This document shows positions 1 to 9,214 of a stretch of DNA of 64,000 nt, piece by piece. A model generated the notes under the pieces. It was not told the DNA's origin. It searched no databases and was given only the letters and a program-made list of their open reading frames with translations. Both the position numbers and the translations under genes were made by a program. Positions within the stretch are counted from its first letter, which is position 1, and each line of letters begins with the position of its first letter. The stretch is taken from positions 640,411 to 704,410 of the forward strand of contig JAVKGX010000001.1 of NCBI GenBank assembly GCA_031432545.1, written 5' to 3'. Source of the stretch: Armatimonadota bacterium. GTDB lineage: Bacteria > Sysuimicrobiota > Sysuimicrobiia > Sysuimicrobiales > Sysuimicrobiaceae.

Positions 1-962
1 TCGGACGAGCCCTCATCGAGGCGATGCGGGCCCGCATCGCCTCCGGCGATCAGGTCCTGCTGTATCTGAACCGCCGCGGCTACGCGTCCGCTCTCGTCTG
101 CCGCGAGTGCGGGCACGTCCCCCGGTGTCACGGCTGCGGCGTCGCGCTCACCTACCACCTCGCGACCCGGGCGCTGCGTTGCCACTACTGCGGCCGCGTG
201 CTGCCAGCCCCCTCTGCGTGTCCGTCCTGCCGTGGCATACACCTGCGTCCGTTCGGCCCGGGGACGCAGCGCGTCGAGGAGGAGGTGCGCCGACTGTTTC
301 CAGGCGTGGATGTGGCGCGCGCCGACCGCGACACGATGTCGCGGCGCGGTGCCCACCAGCGGCTGATGGACGACCTGCGCCAGCGGCGGGTGCAGGTGCT
401 CGTCGGCACCCAGATGATCGCGAAGGGCCTCGACCTCCCGGGGGTCGGGCTGGTGGGCGTCGTGGCGGCTGACGTGGCTCTGAGTCTACCGGACTTCCGC
501 GCCGGGGAGCGCGCGCTGCAGCAGCTCGTCCAGGTGGCCGGTCGCGCCGGCCGCGGTGAGTCCCCCGGCGAGGTGATCATCCAGACCTATCAACCGAAAC
601 ACCCCGCGGTCCTGGCGGCATGCGGCGACGACATGGCATTCTTCGAGGAGGAGATCGCCGCGCGAAGGGCGCTGCGCTATCCTCCTTTCAGTTCGCTGAT
701 CCAGCTGATCGTCTCCGCGAGGGCACTGGCCGACGCGCGGACGGCGGCGCGGTCCCTGGCGGACTCGCTGGCCGCAGCCGAGATCCTGGGTCCCAGCCCC
801 GCACCCTTGAGCCGGTTGCGCGGCTGGTACCGCTGGCAGATCGTCGCGCGCGGCCAAGATGCGCAGGCGCTGCGAGACGCCGTGCGCCAGGGGCTGGCGG
901 CGTGGCGGCGTCCGCCCGGCGTGCGCATCGCAATCGACGTCGACCCGGTGGAGATGCTGTAG
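1..962 (+). CDS. priA: Primosomal protein N' (PriA), C-terminal part; 5' end outside window
   Basis: PriA is the 3'-to-5' helicase that reloads the replisome at stalled forks. About 319 residues are visible in the frame open from base 3. Four C-x2-C pairs (CREC, CHGC, CHYC, CPSC) form the two-zinc module typical of PriA. They are followed by helicase-C motifs (VLVGTQMIAKGLDLP and the QVAGRAGRG arginine-finger region) and the C-terminal domain ending in DVDPVEML. The N-terminal 3'-end-binding domain and Walker A lie upstream of the window. It heads a priA-def-fmt row as in Firmicutes. The identification is secure; only the start is missing. Confidence 0.95.
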   Translation, partial: GRALIEAMRARIASGDQVLLYLNRRGYASALVCRECGHVPRCHGCGVALTYHLATRALRCHYCGRVLPAPSACPSCRGIHLRPFGPGTQRVEEEVRRLFPGVDVARADRDTMSRRGAHQRLMDDLRQRRVQVLVGTQMIAKGLDLPGVGLVGVVAADVALSLPDFRAGERALQQLVQVAGRAGRGESPGEVIIQTYQPKHPAVLAACGDDMAFFEEEIAARRALRYPPFSSLIQLIVSARALADARTAARSLADSLAAAEILGPSPAPLSRLRGWYRWQIVARGQDAQALRDAVRQGLAAWRRPPGVRIAIDVDPVEML

Positions 963-1030
963 CCGGCTCCGGGGCCCTGCGGCCGCTGGTACACTGATCT
1001 GCGGATCACACACAACGGACTGCGGCGGTC

Positions 1031-1534
1031 ATGAAGATCATCACGGTGGGCAGTCCACGGGGCGCGGTGCTGCGACGCAAGGCGAAGCCGGTGGGGCAGG
1101 TGACGCCGCAGGTCGCGCGGCTGATGGACCAGATGCTGGCGTTGATGCGGGCGGCCCCCGGCGTCGGCCTGGCGGCGCCCCAGGTCGGCATCGGCCGACG
1201 CATCCTCGTCGCGGAGTACGATGGGATCACCTACCAGCTCGCTGACCCGGAGATCGTGCGGATGCAGGGTGAGGAGATGGGCCGCGAGGGCTGTCTGTCC
1301 ATCCCCGGCATCGTGTGCGATGTGCGGCGGGCGGTGGACGTCGTGGTGCGCGCGAAGAACCGGCGCAACCGTCGGGTGGAGATCCGCGCGACCGGCTGGC
1401 TCGCGCGCATCCTGCAGCACGAGATCGACCACCTCGACGGCATCCTGATCACCGACCGCGTCGACGGACCGGAACACATCCATCGGGTCGACGAGCTGGC
1501 GCCCGAAGAACGGGCGGAGGAGGTGGTGGGGTGA
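1031..1534 (+). CDS. def: Peptide deformylase
   Basis: Removes the N-formyl group from nascent proteins, using a metal in the active site. The 167-residue protein has all three signature motifs: GVGLAAPQVG (motif 1), EGCLSIPG with the metal-binding Cys (motif 2) and QHEIDHLDG with the two metal-binding His and the catalytic Glu (motif 3). The length is normal. A TACACT hexamer at 990-995 could be a -10 box in the short gap after priA, but no good -35 is visible. fmt, which adds the formyl group to initiator tRNA, follows after 13 bases, so formylation and deformylation are co-transcribed. Confidence 0.96.
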   Translation: MKIITVGSPRGAVLRRKAKPVGQVTPQVARLMDQMLALMRAAPGVGLAAPQVGIGRRILVAEYDGITYQLADPEIVRMQGEEMGREGCLSIPGIVCDVRRAVDVVVRAKNRRNRRVEIRATGWLARILQHEIDHLDGILITDRVDGPEHIHRVDELAPEERAEEVVG

Positions 1535-1547
1535 GCGGCTGCCGACC

Positions 1548-2462
1548 GTGAGGGTACTGTTCTTGGGTACGCCGTCGTTCGCACTGCCCTCCTTGGAAGC
1601 CCTGGCCTCGCGTCACGGTGTCGTGGCGGTCATCACGCAGCCCGACCGACCGGCGGGGCGCGGGCGGAGGCTCACTCCGCCCCCCGTCGCGGTGCGTGCG
1701 AGAGAGCTCGGTATCCCCGTGCTGCAACCCGACAGGCTGCGCGATGTGCGCGCGCAGGTCGAGGCCCTAGCGCCCGACCTCGGCGTCACCGTTGCGTACG
1801 GCAAGATCATCCCCCGCTGGTTGCTGGATCTGCCTGCGCACGGCTGCATCAACCTGCATCCCTCATTGCTCCCAAAATACCGCGGGGCGTCACCGATCCA
1901 ACGGGCGATCCTGCACGGAGACGCGGTAACGGGTGTGACGGTGATCCGGCAGACCGCCGAGCTGGATGCGGGCGACATCCTCGCGCAGCGTGAGGTCCCC
2001 ATCCTGCCCGACGACACCGCCGGCACGTTGGAGGCTCGACTCGCGCAAGTCGGCGCACGGCTGCTGGTGGAGGTCGTCGACGCGATCGGGCGGGGCGAGG
2101 CCCGCCCCGCGCCCCAGGACCCCGCGGCGGCCAGTTACTTCGGCAAGCTGACCAAGGAGGATGGGCGGATCGACTGGACGCACCCGGCCGCGCAGATCGA
2201 GCGGCACATCCGGGCGATGGAGCCGTGGCCCAAAGCGTTCACCTTCCGCGGCGGCGAACGGGTGGCAATCCGGAGGGGTCGCGTGGTGAGTGACGAAGGC
2301 GCGCCCGGATGTGTGCTGCGTTTGACCGAAGAGGGATTCGTCGTCGGCACGGGCGAGGGCGCGCTCGAAGTCGTCGAGGTGCAGCCGGCCTCGGGACGGA
2401 GGATGTCTGCGGCGGACTACGCCCGCGGCCACCGGCTCACGGTCGGAGAGGTGCTCGGGTGA
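1548..2462 (+). CDS. fmt: Methionyl-tRNA formyltransferase
   Basis: Transfers a formyl group from 10-formyl-tetrahydrofolate to Met-tRNA(fMet). The 304-residue protein has the N-terminal formyltransferase fold beginning MRVLFLGTPSFALPSLEAL, the catalytic-loop signature SLLPKYRGASPIQ, and a C-terminal tRNA-binding domain. The GTG start at 1548 is the first that gives the canonical N terminus. It lies 13 bases after def and is almost certainly co-transcribed with it. Confidence 0.96.
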   Translation: MRVLFLGTPSFALPSLEALASRHGVVAVITQPDRPAGRGRRLTPPPVAVRARELGIPVLQPDRLRDVRAQVEALAPDLGVTVAYGKIIPRWLLDLPAHGCINLHPSLLPKYRGASPIQRAILHGDAVTGVTVIRQTAELDAGDILAQREVPILPDDTAGTLEARLAQVGARLLVEVVDAIGRGEARPAPQDPAAASYFGKLTKEDGRIDWTHPAAQIERHIRAMEPWPKAFTFRGGERVAIRRGRVVSDEGAPGCVLRLTEEGFVVGTGEGALEVVEVQPASGRRMSAADYARGHRLTVGEVLG

Positions 2463-2501
2463 GCCCCTCCTGCTAGAATAGGGCCCGGAGGTGCTGAAGA
2501 G

Positions 2502-3194
2502 ATGATGTTCTTCGGAGGACCGCTGTTCTGGCTGGCGATCTTCGGTTTTCTGTTCGCACTCTGGGCCCAGTTCCAGGTTCGGTCGACGTTTGGCCGCTAC
2601 AGCCGCGTGCCGACGGCGACGGGTCTGACCGGGGCGGAGGCGGCGGAGCGCATCCTCGCCACCTACGGACTGCACGACGTCCGCATCGAGCCGGTCCAGG
2701 GGATGTTGACCGACCACTACGACCCACGCTCCAAGACGTTGCGCCTGTCTCCGGAGGTGTACGCCAGCAACTCCGTCGCGGCCCTCGGCGTCGCCGCGCA
2801 CGAGGCCGGGCACGCGTTGCAGCACAAGGAGAACTACGCGCCGCTGGCGCTGCGCAACGCGATCGTCCCGGTCGCCGGCATCGGCTCCCAGCTGGGGATC
2901 TGGCTGTTCTTCATCGGCATGATCCTCGGGCAGGGTGGCGGGTGGCTGATGGACATCGGCATTTTGCTGTTCGTCGGTGTGGTGGCCTTCACGTTGGTCA
3001 CGCTGCCCGTTGAGTTCGACGCCAGCCGCCGCGCGGTCGCGGTCCTGGCGGGCAACGGCCTGATCACCCCGCGGGAGTCGCAGGGCGTGCGCGCGGTGCT
3101 CAACGCCGCCGCCATGACCTACGTGGCCGCGGCCGCGATGGCGATCATCCAACTGCTCCGCCTGATCGCGCTGCGCAACATGTCCCGACACTAG
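2502..3194 (+). CDS. Membrane zinc metallopeptidase, YugP family
   Basis: A 230-residue membrane protein of the YugP (DUF2268/M48-like 'neutral zinc metallopeptidase') family. An N-terminal membrane segment (about 5-24) is followed by a cytoplasmic part with the zinc motif HEAGH at residues 100-104 and at least two more hydrophobic segments (about 120-170 and 200-225). The start has a GGAGG ribosome site at 2487-2491; ATG 2502 and ATG 2505 are adjacent alternatives. Bacillus and many clostridia carry yugP-like genes next to fmt/rsmB, as here. Its substrate is unknown, and quality control of membrane proteins is only a guess. Confidence 0.85.
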   Translation: MMFFGGPLFWLAIFGFLFALWAQFQVRSTFGRYSRVPTATGLTGAEAAERILATYGLHDVRIEPVQGMLTDHYDPRSKTLRLSPEVYASNSVAALGVAAHEAGHALQHKENYAPLALRNAIVPVAGIGSQLGIWLFFIGMILGQGGGWLMDIGILLFVGVVAFTLVTLPVEFDASRRAVAVLAGNGLITPRESQGVRAVLNAAAMTYVAAAAMAIIQLLRLIALRNMSRH

Positions 3195-3200
3195 CCGCCC

Positions 3201-4553
3201 GTGGTACGCGGGACGCGGCCCCCGGCGGTTGCCCGGTCGGCCGCACCGCGCACCGGCCGCGAGGCCGCCCTGGAAGTCCTCGATGCCGTCGAGACCGGGG
3301 CGTTCAGCAACGTGGCCCTGCTGCGGACGCTTGAACGCGCCAGCCTGCCGGCTCCGGAGGCCGCCCTGGCGACCGAGCTGGCCCTGGGTGTCCTGCGGTG
3401 GCGTGGGCGGGTGGACTATGCCCTGGCCGGCTTCCTGCGAGAGCCCTTCGGCCGCCTGCCACCTGCGATTCGCCAGATCCTGCGGCTGGGCGCCTATCAG
3501 ATCCTGTTCTTGGACCGCATCCCCGCGCACGCGGCCGTCAACGAGTCGGTGGAGATGGCCAAGCGCCGGGGCCACCGCCGAAGCGCGGCACTGGTCAACG
3601 CCGTGCTGAGGGCGCTCGCCGCATCCGGCGAGCCCCCACCGCCGGCTGCCCCCGACGAGGCGCTGGCGATACGCGGCAGCCATCCGCTGTGGTTGGTGCG
3701 GCGTTGGATCGCCCGATGGGGGATCGAGCAGGCGTCCGCCGTGTGCGCGGCCAACAACGGGACGCCGCCCACGTTCCTCCGCGTGAACACCCTGCGGGCC
3801 TCCCCCCAGCAGGCGGTGCAAGCCCTGGCGGCGGCCGGGGTGACCGTCGAGCCCGGGTCTTTGCCCGAGTCGCTTCGGGTGACGGCCGGTTCGCTGCCGG
3901 ACCGGATGCCCTTGGTGGCCGGGGGTGTGGTTGTCGCGCAGGACGAAGGGTCGATGGCGGTCGTGCGGGCACTGGCCCCCGAACCCGGAGAGACGGTCGT
4001 CGACGCCTGCGCCGCGCCGGGCGGGAAGAGCACGCACATCGCAGCCGTTGTGGCCAACCGGGGCCGCGTGATCGCCTGCGACGTCACCGATGCCAAGGTG
4101 CGCGCGATCCGCCAGGCCGTCGACCGGGCGGGTGCCGGCTGCGTGGAACCGACGCGCGCGGACGCGCGCGACCTGCCAGTCCGCGATGCCGACCGCGTGT
4201 TGGTGGACGCGCCGTGTACCGGGCTGGGCGTGGTGCGCCGGCGGCCGGAGATCCGATGGCGCATCCGCGAGCAGCATCTGCGACGGGCCTCCGCTCGGCA
4301 GCGGGAGATCCTGGCTGGCGCGGCGGGTGCGGTGCGGCGGGGAGGTGTGCTGGTGTACGCCGTCTGCTCGACCGAGCCGGAGGAAGGGCCCGACGTCGTA
4401 CAATGGTGGGTGGCGCAGGGGGAGTTCAGCCTCGAGCCGTTCTCGATCCCGTGGAGGAGCGACGCGCTGGCGGCCTCGGACGGGACGTTGCTCCTCCTGC
4501 CGCATCTGCACGGGACGGACAGTTTCTTCGTGGCCAGGATGAGGCGAACGTGA
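3201..4553 (+). CDS. rsmB: 16S rRNA (cytosine-967-C5)-methyltransferase
   Basis: Methylates C967 of 16S rRNA with S-adenosylmethionine. The 450-residue protein has an N-terminal NusB-like RNA-binding domain (about 10-150), then the Rossmann methyltransferase with VDACAAPGGKSTHIA (SAM loop), the catalytic motif DAPCTGLGVVRRRPE and the second-cysteine motif YAVCSTEPEE. Family members more often read DAPCSGLG, so Ser-to-Thr is a mild change. The GTG start is 6 bases past the upstream stop, and the 3' end overlaps rlmN by GTGA. Confidence 0.95.
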   Translation: MVRGTRPPAVARSAAPRTGREAALEVLDAVETGAFSNVALLRTLERASLPAPEAALATELALGVLRWRGRVDYALAGFLREPFGRLPPAIRQILRLGAYQILFLDRIPAHAAVNESVEMAKRRGHRRSAALVNAVLRALAASGEPPPPAAPDEALAIRGSHPLWLVRRWIARWGIEQASAVCAANNGTPPTFLRVNTLRASPQQAVQALAAAGVTVEPGSLPESLRVTAGSLPDRMPLVAGGVVVAQDEGSMAVVRALAPEPGETVVDACAAPGGKSTHIAAVVANRGRVIACDVTDAKVRAIRQAVDRAGAGCVEPTRADARDLPVRDADRVLVDAPCTGLGVVRRRPEIRWRIREQHLRRASARQREILAGAAGAVRRGGVLVYAVCSTEPEEGPDVVQWWVAQGEFSLEPFSIPWRSDALAASDGTLLLLPHLHGTDSFFVARMRRT

Positions 4554-5683
4554 GACCGAGCCAGGCGCCCGACCTCCGCTCCATGACCGTCGACGAACTG
4601 GAGGCGTTCGCTCTGACCCTGGGCGAGCCGGCCTACCGCGGGCGACAGCTCGCCCGGTGGGTGCACCGGCACGGTGCGCAGACCTTCGAGGAGATGACCG
4701 ACCTCCCCGCGCGGCTGCGCGCCGCGCTGCCCGCGGTGGCGCGGATCACCGCATTGCGGATCGGTCGGCGGCTGACCTCGACCGAAGGCAGCACGACGAA
4801 GTACCTTCTGGTCGCCGCGGACGGCAGCACGATCGAGAGCGTCTTGATGCGCTACGCGGACGGCCGGCGCACCGCGTGCGTCTCGACCCAGGTGGGATGC
4901 GCGATGGCCTGCACCTTCTGCGCCACCGGCCAGGTGGGCCTTGCGCGCAACCTCACCGCGGGCGAGATCGTCGACCAGGTGCACCGGATGCAGCAGGATG
5001 CCAACGAGACGATCAACCGCGTCGTGTTCATGGGGATGGGCGAGCCGCTGGCGAACTACGACGCCACGGTTCGGGCGGTGCGCCTGCTGGGTGCGCCGTA
5101 CGGTGCGGGGATCGGGATGCGCCACATTACCATATCGACGGTGGGGCTCGTCCCGCAGATCCGACGGCTGGCGACCGAGCGCCTGCCCGTCACGCTGGCG
5201 GTCTCCCTGCACGCCCCGGACGACCGGCTGCGATCGGCACTGGTGCCGATCAACGCCCAGTATCCGATCGCGGAGCTGCTGGAAGCGTGCTGGGATTATG
5301 CTGGGACGACACGGCGTCGCGTCACCTTCGAGTACGTGCTGATGCGCGGCGTCAACGACACGCCCGAGATGGCACGCCGGCTCGGTGCCCTGCTGCGGGG
5401 CGCTCTGGCCCACGTCAACCTCATCCCGTGGAATCCGGTGCCGGGCATGCCGTATGAGCGTCCCTGCCCGCAGGATGTGCGTGGGTTCGCCCGGGCGCTG
5501 CGCCGCTGTGGCGTACCGGCCACGGTGCGGATCGAGCGGGGCACCGACATCATGGCGGCCTGCGGCCAGCTGCGAAACGCCTTTACGCCCGGCCGGATGC
5601 CCAGGCGGATCGCGGATCCCGGATCGCCTCCCATCCAGCGGCCGGCCAGCCGTTGGGTGCCCACCCCCGCGTCGGTGCCATGA
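4550..5683 (+). CDS. rlmN: Dual-specificity 23S rRNA/tRNA adenine-C2 methyltransferase
   Basis: A radical-SAM enzyme that methylates C2 of A2503 in 23S rRNA and A37 in some tRNAs. The 377-residue protein has the cluster motif C117-x3-C121-x2-C124 (CAMACTFCATGQVG), the SAM-binding GEPLANYD, and the C-terminal AACGQL cysteine that forms the methyl-transfer intermediate. The frame is open far upstream, but that part is a shadow of rsmB. GTG 4550 overlaps the rsmB stop by 4 bases and places the family's N-terminal helix correctly. rsmB-rlmN adjacency is conserved in Firmicutes. Confidence 0.95.
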   Translation: MRPSQAPDLRSMTVDELEAFALTLGEPAYRGRQLARWVHRHGAQTFEEMTDLPARLRAALPAVARITALRIGRRLTSTEGSTTKYLLVAADGSTIESVLMRYADGRRTACVSTQVGCAMACTFCATGQVGLARNLTAGEIVDQVHRMQQDANETINRVVFMGMGEPLANYDATVRAVRLLGAPYGAGIGMRHITISTVGLVPQIRRLATERLPVTLAVSLHAPDDRLRSALVPINAQYPIAELLEACWDYAGTTRRRVTFEYVLMRGVNDTPEMARRLGALLRGALAHVNLIPWNPVPGMPYERPCPQDVRGFARALRRCGVPATVRIERGTDIMAACGQLRNAFTPGRMPRRIADPGSPPIQRPASRWVPTPASVP

Positions 5684-6411
5684 GCCTGTTTGCGCGTTGG
5701 GAGAAACGACTGGAATCCCTCGTGGAGGGACTGTTCGCCCGCACGTTCAAGGGCCCTCTGCACCCGGTCGAGATTGCCAGGCAGCTCGCCCGCGCGATGG
5801 AAGAGGGCCAGACGCCCAGCGTGTCGCGGACGTATGCGCCCAACGCCTTTACGGTGGTGCTGAGCCCGCGCGACCACGCCGGGCTGGCGGGATTCCAGGA
5901 CGCGCTGGTGTCCGAACTCGTGGCCTACCTGCGCGAGCATGCCGAATCGCGGGGTTTCACACTGGTCGGCCCCCTGCAGGTCCACATCCACTCCAGCGAG
6001 GCGGTCGAATCCGGCAGGGTGCAGGTGCAGTCGCGCACCGTCGCCGGTCCGTCGGCGCAGACGGAAGGACCGGCGGAGGTCGCCGACACCCGGGTGTACC
6101 GGATCGGCGGGGCGGGTCGGCGGGCCGTGCTCACGGTGGCGGAAGGAGAGCCGCGCGGAGCCGTCGTCCCGGTGGCGGCCCGTCCGATCCTCATCGGACG
6201 CCGGCAGGGTTGCGACGTCGTGGTCCCCGATCCCAACGTCTCGCGCGAACACCTCCGCGTCGAACGCACGCCGGAGGGTGCGCTCGTCGTGGATCTGGAC
6301 TCCACCAACGGCACGTTCGTCAACGGCCAGCGCGTGCACCGCCGCCTGCTCCGGCCGGGTGATCGCATTCGGATCGGGACCACGGTGCTGGAGTACCGCG
6401 AAGAAGAATGA
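5680..6411 (+). CDS. fhaA: FhaA-like protein (DUF3662 + FHA domain)
   Basis: A 243-residue protein with an N-terminal DUF3662 domain (about 1-120; begins MSLFARWEKRLESLVEGLFAR) and a C-terminal FHA domain (about 165-240) carrying the phospho-Thr-binding signature GRRQGCDVVVPD, SREH and STNGTFVNG. In mycobacteria FhaA binds phosphorylated partners, such as the MurJ pseudokinase domain, to control lipid II export. ATG 5680 overlaps the rlmN stop by 4 bases. The disordered linker is shorter than in mycobacterial FhaA. Its place before fhaB-pstP-rodA-pbpA-pknB supports the assignment. Confidence 0.88.
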   Translation: MSLFARWEKRLESLVEGLFARTFKGPLHPVEIARQLARAMEEGQTPSVSRTYAPNAFTVVLSPRDHAGLAGFQDALVSELVAYLREHAESRGFTLVGPLQVHIHSSEAVESGRVQVQSRTVAGPSAQTEGPAEVADTRVYRIGGAGRRAVLTVAEGEPRGAVVPVAARPILIGRRQGCDVVVPDPNVSREHLRVERTPEGALVVDLDSTNGTFVNGQRVHRRLLRPGDRIRIGTTVLEYREEE

Positions 6412-6839
6412 ACGACCTGATCCTGCAGCCCCTGCGCTACGTCGTGCTCGCCGGGCTGTTCTGGTTCCTGTACCGGGCGGTGCGCGTGATGGAATCGGAG
6501 CTGCGGGCCGCAGCGGCGGCCGAGCAAACGCCGCAAACCGCCACGCTGGTGGTGGAGCGTGGCGGGGACGGCCTGAGCCGCGGTCAGACGTTCGTCGTCG
6601 CGTCCGGGGCGGTGCTGGGACGCTCGCCGGCTGCCCAGATCCTGCTGCCCGACGAGTTCGCCAGCGCGCAGCACGCTCGGCTGGTGCTGCACGGCTCTGC
6701 CTTTTGGGTCGAGGACCTGGGCTCGAAGAACGGCACCTACCTCAACGAGCGACGGGTGACGGCACCGGTGCCGATCCAGGACGGCGACACGCTGAAGATC
6801 GGACAGACGGTGTTTCGGTTCCGCTCGACGTCGAACTGA
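6408..6839 (+). CDS. fhaB: Membrane-anchored FHA domain protein (FhaB/FipA type)
   Basis: A 143-residue protein with one N-terminal membrane segment (about residues 8-24, YVVLAGLFWFLYRAVRVM) and a C-terminal FHA domain with LGRSPAAQILLPD, SAQHARL (in place of the usual S-R-H) and GSKNGTYLNERRV. It matches actinobacterial FhaB, a PknA/PknB phosphorylation target in peptidoglycan control. It overlaps fhaA by ATGA. The shift of the phosphopeptide-binding S-R-H to A-Q-H could alter ligand affinity; this is inference. Confidence 0.88.
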   Translation: MNDLILQPLRYVVLAGLFWFLYRAVRVMESELRAAAAAEQTPQTATLVVERGGDGLSRGQTFVVASGAVLGRSPAAQILLPDEFASAQHARLVLHGSAFWVEDLGSKNGTYLNERRVTAPVPIQDGDTLKIGQTVFRFRSTSN

Positions 6840-6905
6840 CTCATCACCGCGCGGCGGCCGGCCCACACGCCGCAGACGATCCGCGTCGGGACATCGACAC
6901 GGGAG

Positions 6906-7922
6906 GTGGGCTTGAGGCTGCGAGCGGTCGTTGCCACGCACCCGGGCCAGCGGGCCCGCAACGAGGACGCCGCGCTGTCGTGGGTGCGGCGCGGCCTGGG
7001 CGTCTACGCCGTGGCCGACGGGGTGGGCGGAGGGTATGGAGGCCACCTCGCCAGCCGAGCCGCCGTGCGGGCGTTCGCGCGATCGTTGGCACGGCGCCTG
7101 CGCGGCGGGGAACCACTGGCCGATGCGTGCTCCGCCGCTGTGGTCGACGCCGGTGAGGCCGTGGCCCGGGCCGTCCCCGATGCCGACCGCGCGCCCCCCG
7201 GGACCACGCTGACGGCGTTGTGCGTCTTGGGCAGCGAGGCGGCGATCGTCCACGTCGGCGACAGCCGCGCCTACCGGTTGCGTGACGGCACCCTGTCGCC
7301 GCTCACCGAGGACCACTCGGTGACCGCTGAACTCGTGCGCGCCCACGCGCTCGGGCTGACGGAGGCCGCGCGCCACGCCCACCGGAACGTCCTCACCCAG
7401 GCGGTGGGCGCGGGTTCGGTGCGCCCACAGGTGAACCCGGTCGGCCTGCGGCCGGGCGACGTCGTGCTGCTGTGTACCGACGGGGTGTATAAGGCGGTGC
7501 CGGACGATCGACTCGCCCACCTGCTCGCCTCAGAGGGTGCCGCGCGGCGGATCGTAGAGGAGGTGGTCGCGCGTGAAGGGGAGGACAACGCCACCGCACT
7601 GACCGTCGAGGTGTGCGTTGGGGCCCCGCGCCGCTGCTCCCGGCACCTGGCGGCGGCCGCGCTGGCCATGGCGTTGGCCGCCGCCGGCGCGTTGTCGCAG
7701 CGCTCCTACTTCCTGGGCGTCGAGGGGGGACAGGTGACGCTGTTTCGAGGGCTGCCCCTGGAGGTCGGGGGGTTGCGGGCATATCGGGCGGAGCGAACTT
7801 TCGCGACGCCGCTGGAGGAGGTGGCTCCCGCCTACCGGCAGCGACTGCAACGCGGGCTGTGGGTGTGGGATGCCGAAGAGGCCGTGAGGATCGTGGAGGA
7901 GTTGCGGCAGGAGCCGCGGTGA
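6906..7922 (+). CDS. pstP: PP2C-family Ser/Thr phosphatase with membrane anchor (PstP/PrpC)
   Basis: Dephosphorylates the PASTA kinase and its substrates. The catalytic domain (about 1-235) has the metal-binding motifs NEDAAL, VADGVGGGYGG, HVGDSRAYRLR, LLCTDGVY and EDNATAL. A membrane segment follows (about 243-262), then a short extracytoplasmic tail (YFLGVEGGQVTLFRGLP) like that of PstP. GTG 6906 touches the AGGTG ribosome site at 6903-6907, so TTG 6912, giving MRLRAVVATHPGQ with normal spacing, is the more likely real start. Confidence 0.93.
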   Translation: MGLRLRAVVATHPGQRARNEDAALSWVRRGLGVYAVADGVGGGYGGHLASRAAVRAFARSLARRLRGGEPLADACSAAVVDAGEAVARAVPDADRAPPGTTLTALCVLGSEAAIVHVGDSRAYRLRDGTLSPLTEDHSVTAELVRAHALGLTEAARHAHRNVLTQAVGAGSVRPQVNPVGLRPGDVVLLCTDGVYKAVPDDRLAHLLASEGAARRIVEEVVAREGEDNATALTVEVCVGAPRRCSRHLAAAALAMALAAAGALSQRSYFLGVEGGQVTLFRGLPLEVGGLRAYRAERTFATPLEEVAPAYRQRLQRGLWVWDAEEAVRIVEELRQEPR

Positions 7923-9214
7923 GGGCGATGTCGGCGCTGACGTCGCAGACCGCCCGGTTGCACGCACTGGCCGTGGGCGTCGGGTTGCTGGCGCTGTCGC
8001 TCGTCCACTTTGCCCGTTACTGGGGCTCACCCCCCATCCCGTTGCTGTACGGTGCGGCGGCGCTCGTGGGGTTCCCGGTCGTGGGCTGGGTCCTGCACCG
8101 CGGCGGCTACCGGGGCGACGCACTCTTGCTGCCGGTGACGGCGGCGATCGTCGGGCTGGGGCTGGCGCAGATCTACCGCCTGCAGCCCAGCCTGATGCTG
8201 CGGCAGGCCACGTGGGTCTGCTTGGGGTTCGCGCTGCTGCTGGGGACGCTGCAGTTGGCGAGGGATCCTTCGCGGCTGGCACGCTACCGCTACCTCAGCG
8301 CCGCGGCGGCGCTGTCGTTGCTGGGCGCGGCGCTCGTTTTCGGTGTCGAGCGCGGTGGGGCGCGGCAGTGGATCGACCTCGGTTTCGTCAGCTTCCAGCC
8401 TTCGGAGGCGGTGAAGGTTCTGCTCGTCGTGTTTTTGGCCGCCTACCTCTCCGAGCACGGCAAGTGGATCACCGAGGGAAGGTCCCGTCCGTTGGAGCTG
8501 CGCGCGCTAGGGCCGGTGGTGGTGATGCTCGCCTTGAGCCTGCTGCTGCTCGTCGTCCAACGGGACCTGGGCGGCGCGTTGCTATACTTTGCGATCGTGC
8601 TGCTCATGGTGTACGCGGCGACCGGTCGCGGCGACTACGTTTTGGTCGGGGCGGCGGCGTTCGTCGTCGGTGCGGCGGTGTGCTACTTGGCGTTTGCGCA
8701 CGTGCGCGTGCGGATCGACGCGTGGGTCGATCCGTGGCGCGACCTGCCGGGTGCCGGCTACCAGATCGCGCAGGCGCTGTTCGCGCTGGGGAGCGGCGGC
8801 CTGGTGGGCACGGGACTCGGGCTCGGGCACCCCGACCTGATCCCGGCCGTCCACACGGACCTGATCTTCGCCGCGGTCGCCGAGGAGCTGGGGTTTGCCG
8901 GCGCGGTGGGTGTGATCCTCCTGTACGCCCTGCTCCTGGCGCGTGCGTTCGGGATCGCCCTGCGCGCACAGCCGAACGTTTCCCGGCTGCTGGCGACCGG
9001 AGCGGCGTGCGTACTGGCGGTGCAGACGCTGCTGATCTTGGGCGGTGCGACCCGACTGCTCCCGTTGACGGGGATCACGCTGCCGTTCATGAGCTACGGC
9101 GGGTCGTCGATCGTGAGCAACTTCGTGCTGCTGGGCCTGCTGCACGCGGTCTCCCACGAGGCGGCCTCACCGATACGGCGGTCGGAGCGTCAGGATGGCA
9201 GGCCGCATCCGTAG
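7919..9214 (+). CDS. rodA: Peptidoglycan glycosyltransferase RodA (SEDS family)
   Basis: A SEDS-family lipid II polymerase acting with the neighbouring class B PBP in cell elongation. The 431-residue polytopic protein has about ten hydrophobic segments and the family pattern RQWIDLGFVSFQPSE (residues 127-141), VQRDLGGALLY, and the C-terminal LPLTGITLPFMSYGGSS. GTG 7919 overlaps the pstP stop by GTGA; ATG 7928 is the alternative. I call it RodA rather than FtsW because of the pstP-pbpA-pknB context; a second SEDS gene lies in the dcw cluster. Confidence 0.92.
   Translation: MRAMSALTSQTARLHALAVGVGLLALSLVHFARYWGSPPIPLLYGAAALVGFPVVGWVLHRGGYRGDALLLPVTAAIVGLGLAQIYRLQPSLMLRQATWVCLGFALLLGTLQLARDPSRLARYRYLSAAAALSLLGAALVFGVERGGARQWIDLGFVSFQPSEAVKVLLVVFLAAYLSEHGKWITEGRSRPLELRALGPVVVMLALSLLLLVVQRDLGGALLYFAIVLLMVYAATGRGDYVLVGAAAFVVGAAVCYLAFAHVRVRIDAWVDPWRDLPGAGYQIAQALFALGSGGLVGTGLGLGHPDLIPAVHTDLIFAAVAEELGFAGAVGVILLYALLLARAFGIALRAQPNVSRLLATGAACVLAVQTLLILGGATRLLPLTGITLPFMSYGGSSIVSNFVLLGLLHAVSHEAASPIRRSERQDGRPHP

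Noticed and set aside
1890-4511. An 873-codon - strand frame opposite fmt-rsmB
   Set aside because: Antisense shadow produced by high GC; it covers four strongly identified + strand genes and has no motifs.
3398-4549. RlmN extended N-terminally by 384 codons as a fusion
   Set aside because: The upstream part is an alternative frame of rsmB with Arg/Gly/Ala-rich noise; the GTGA overlap start at 4550 fits RlmN length.
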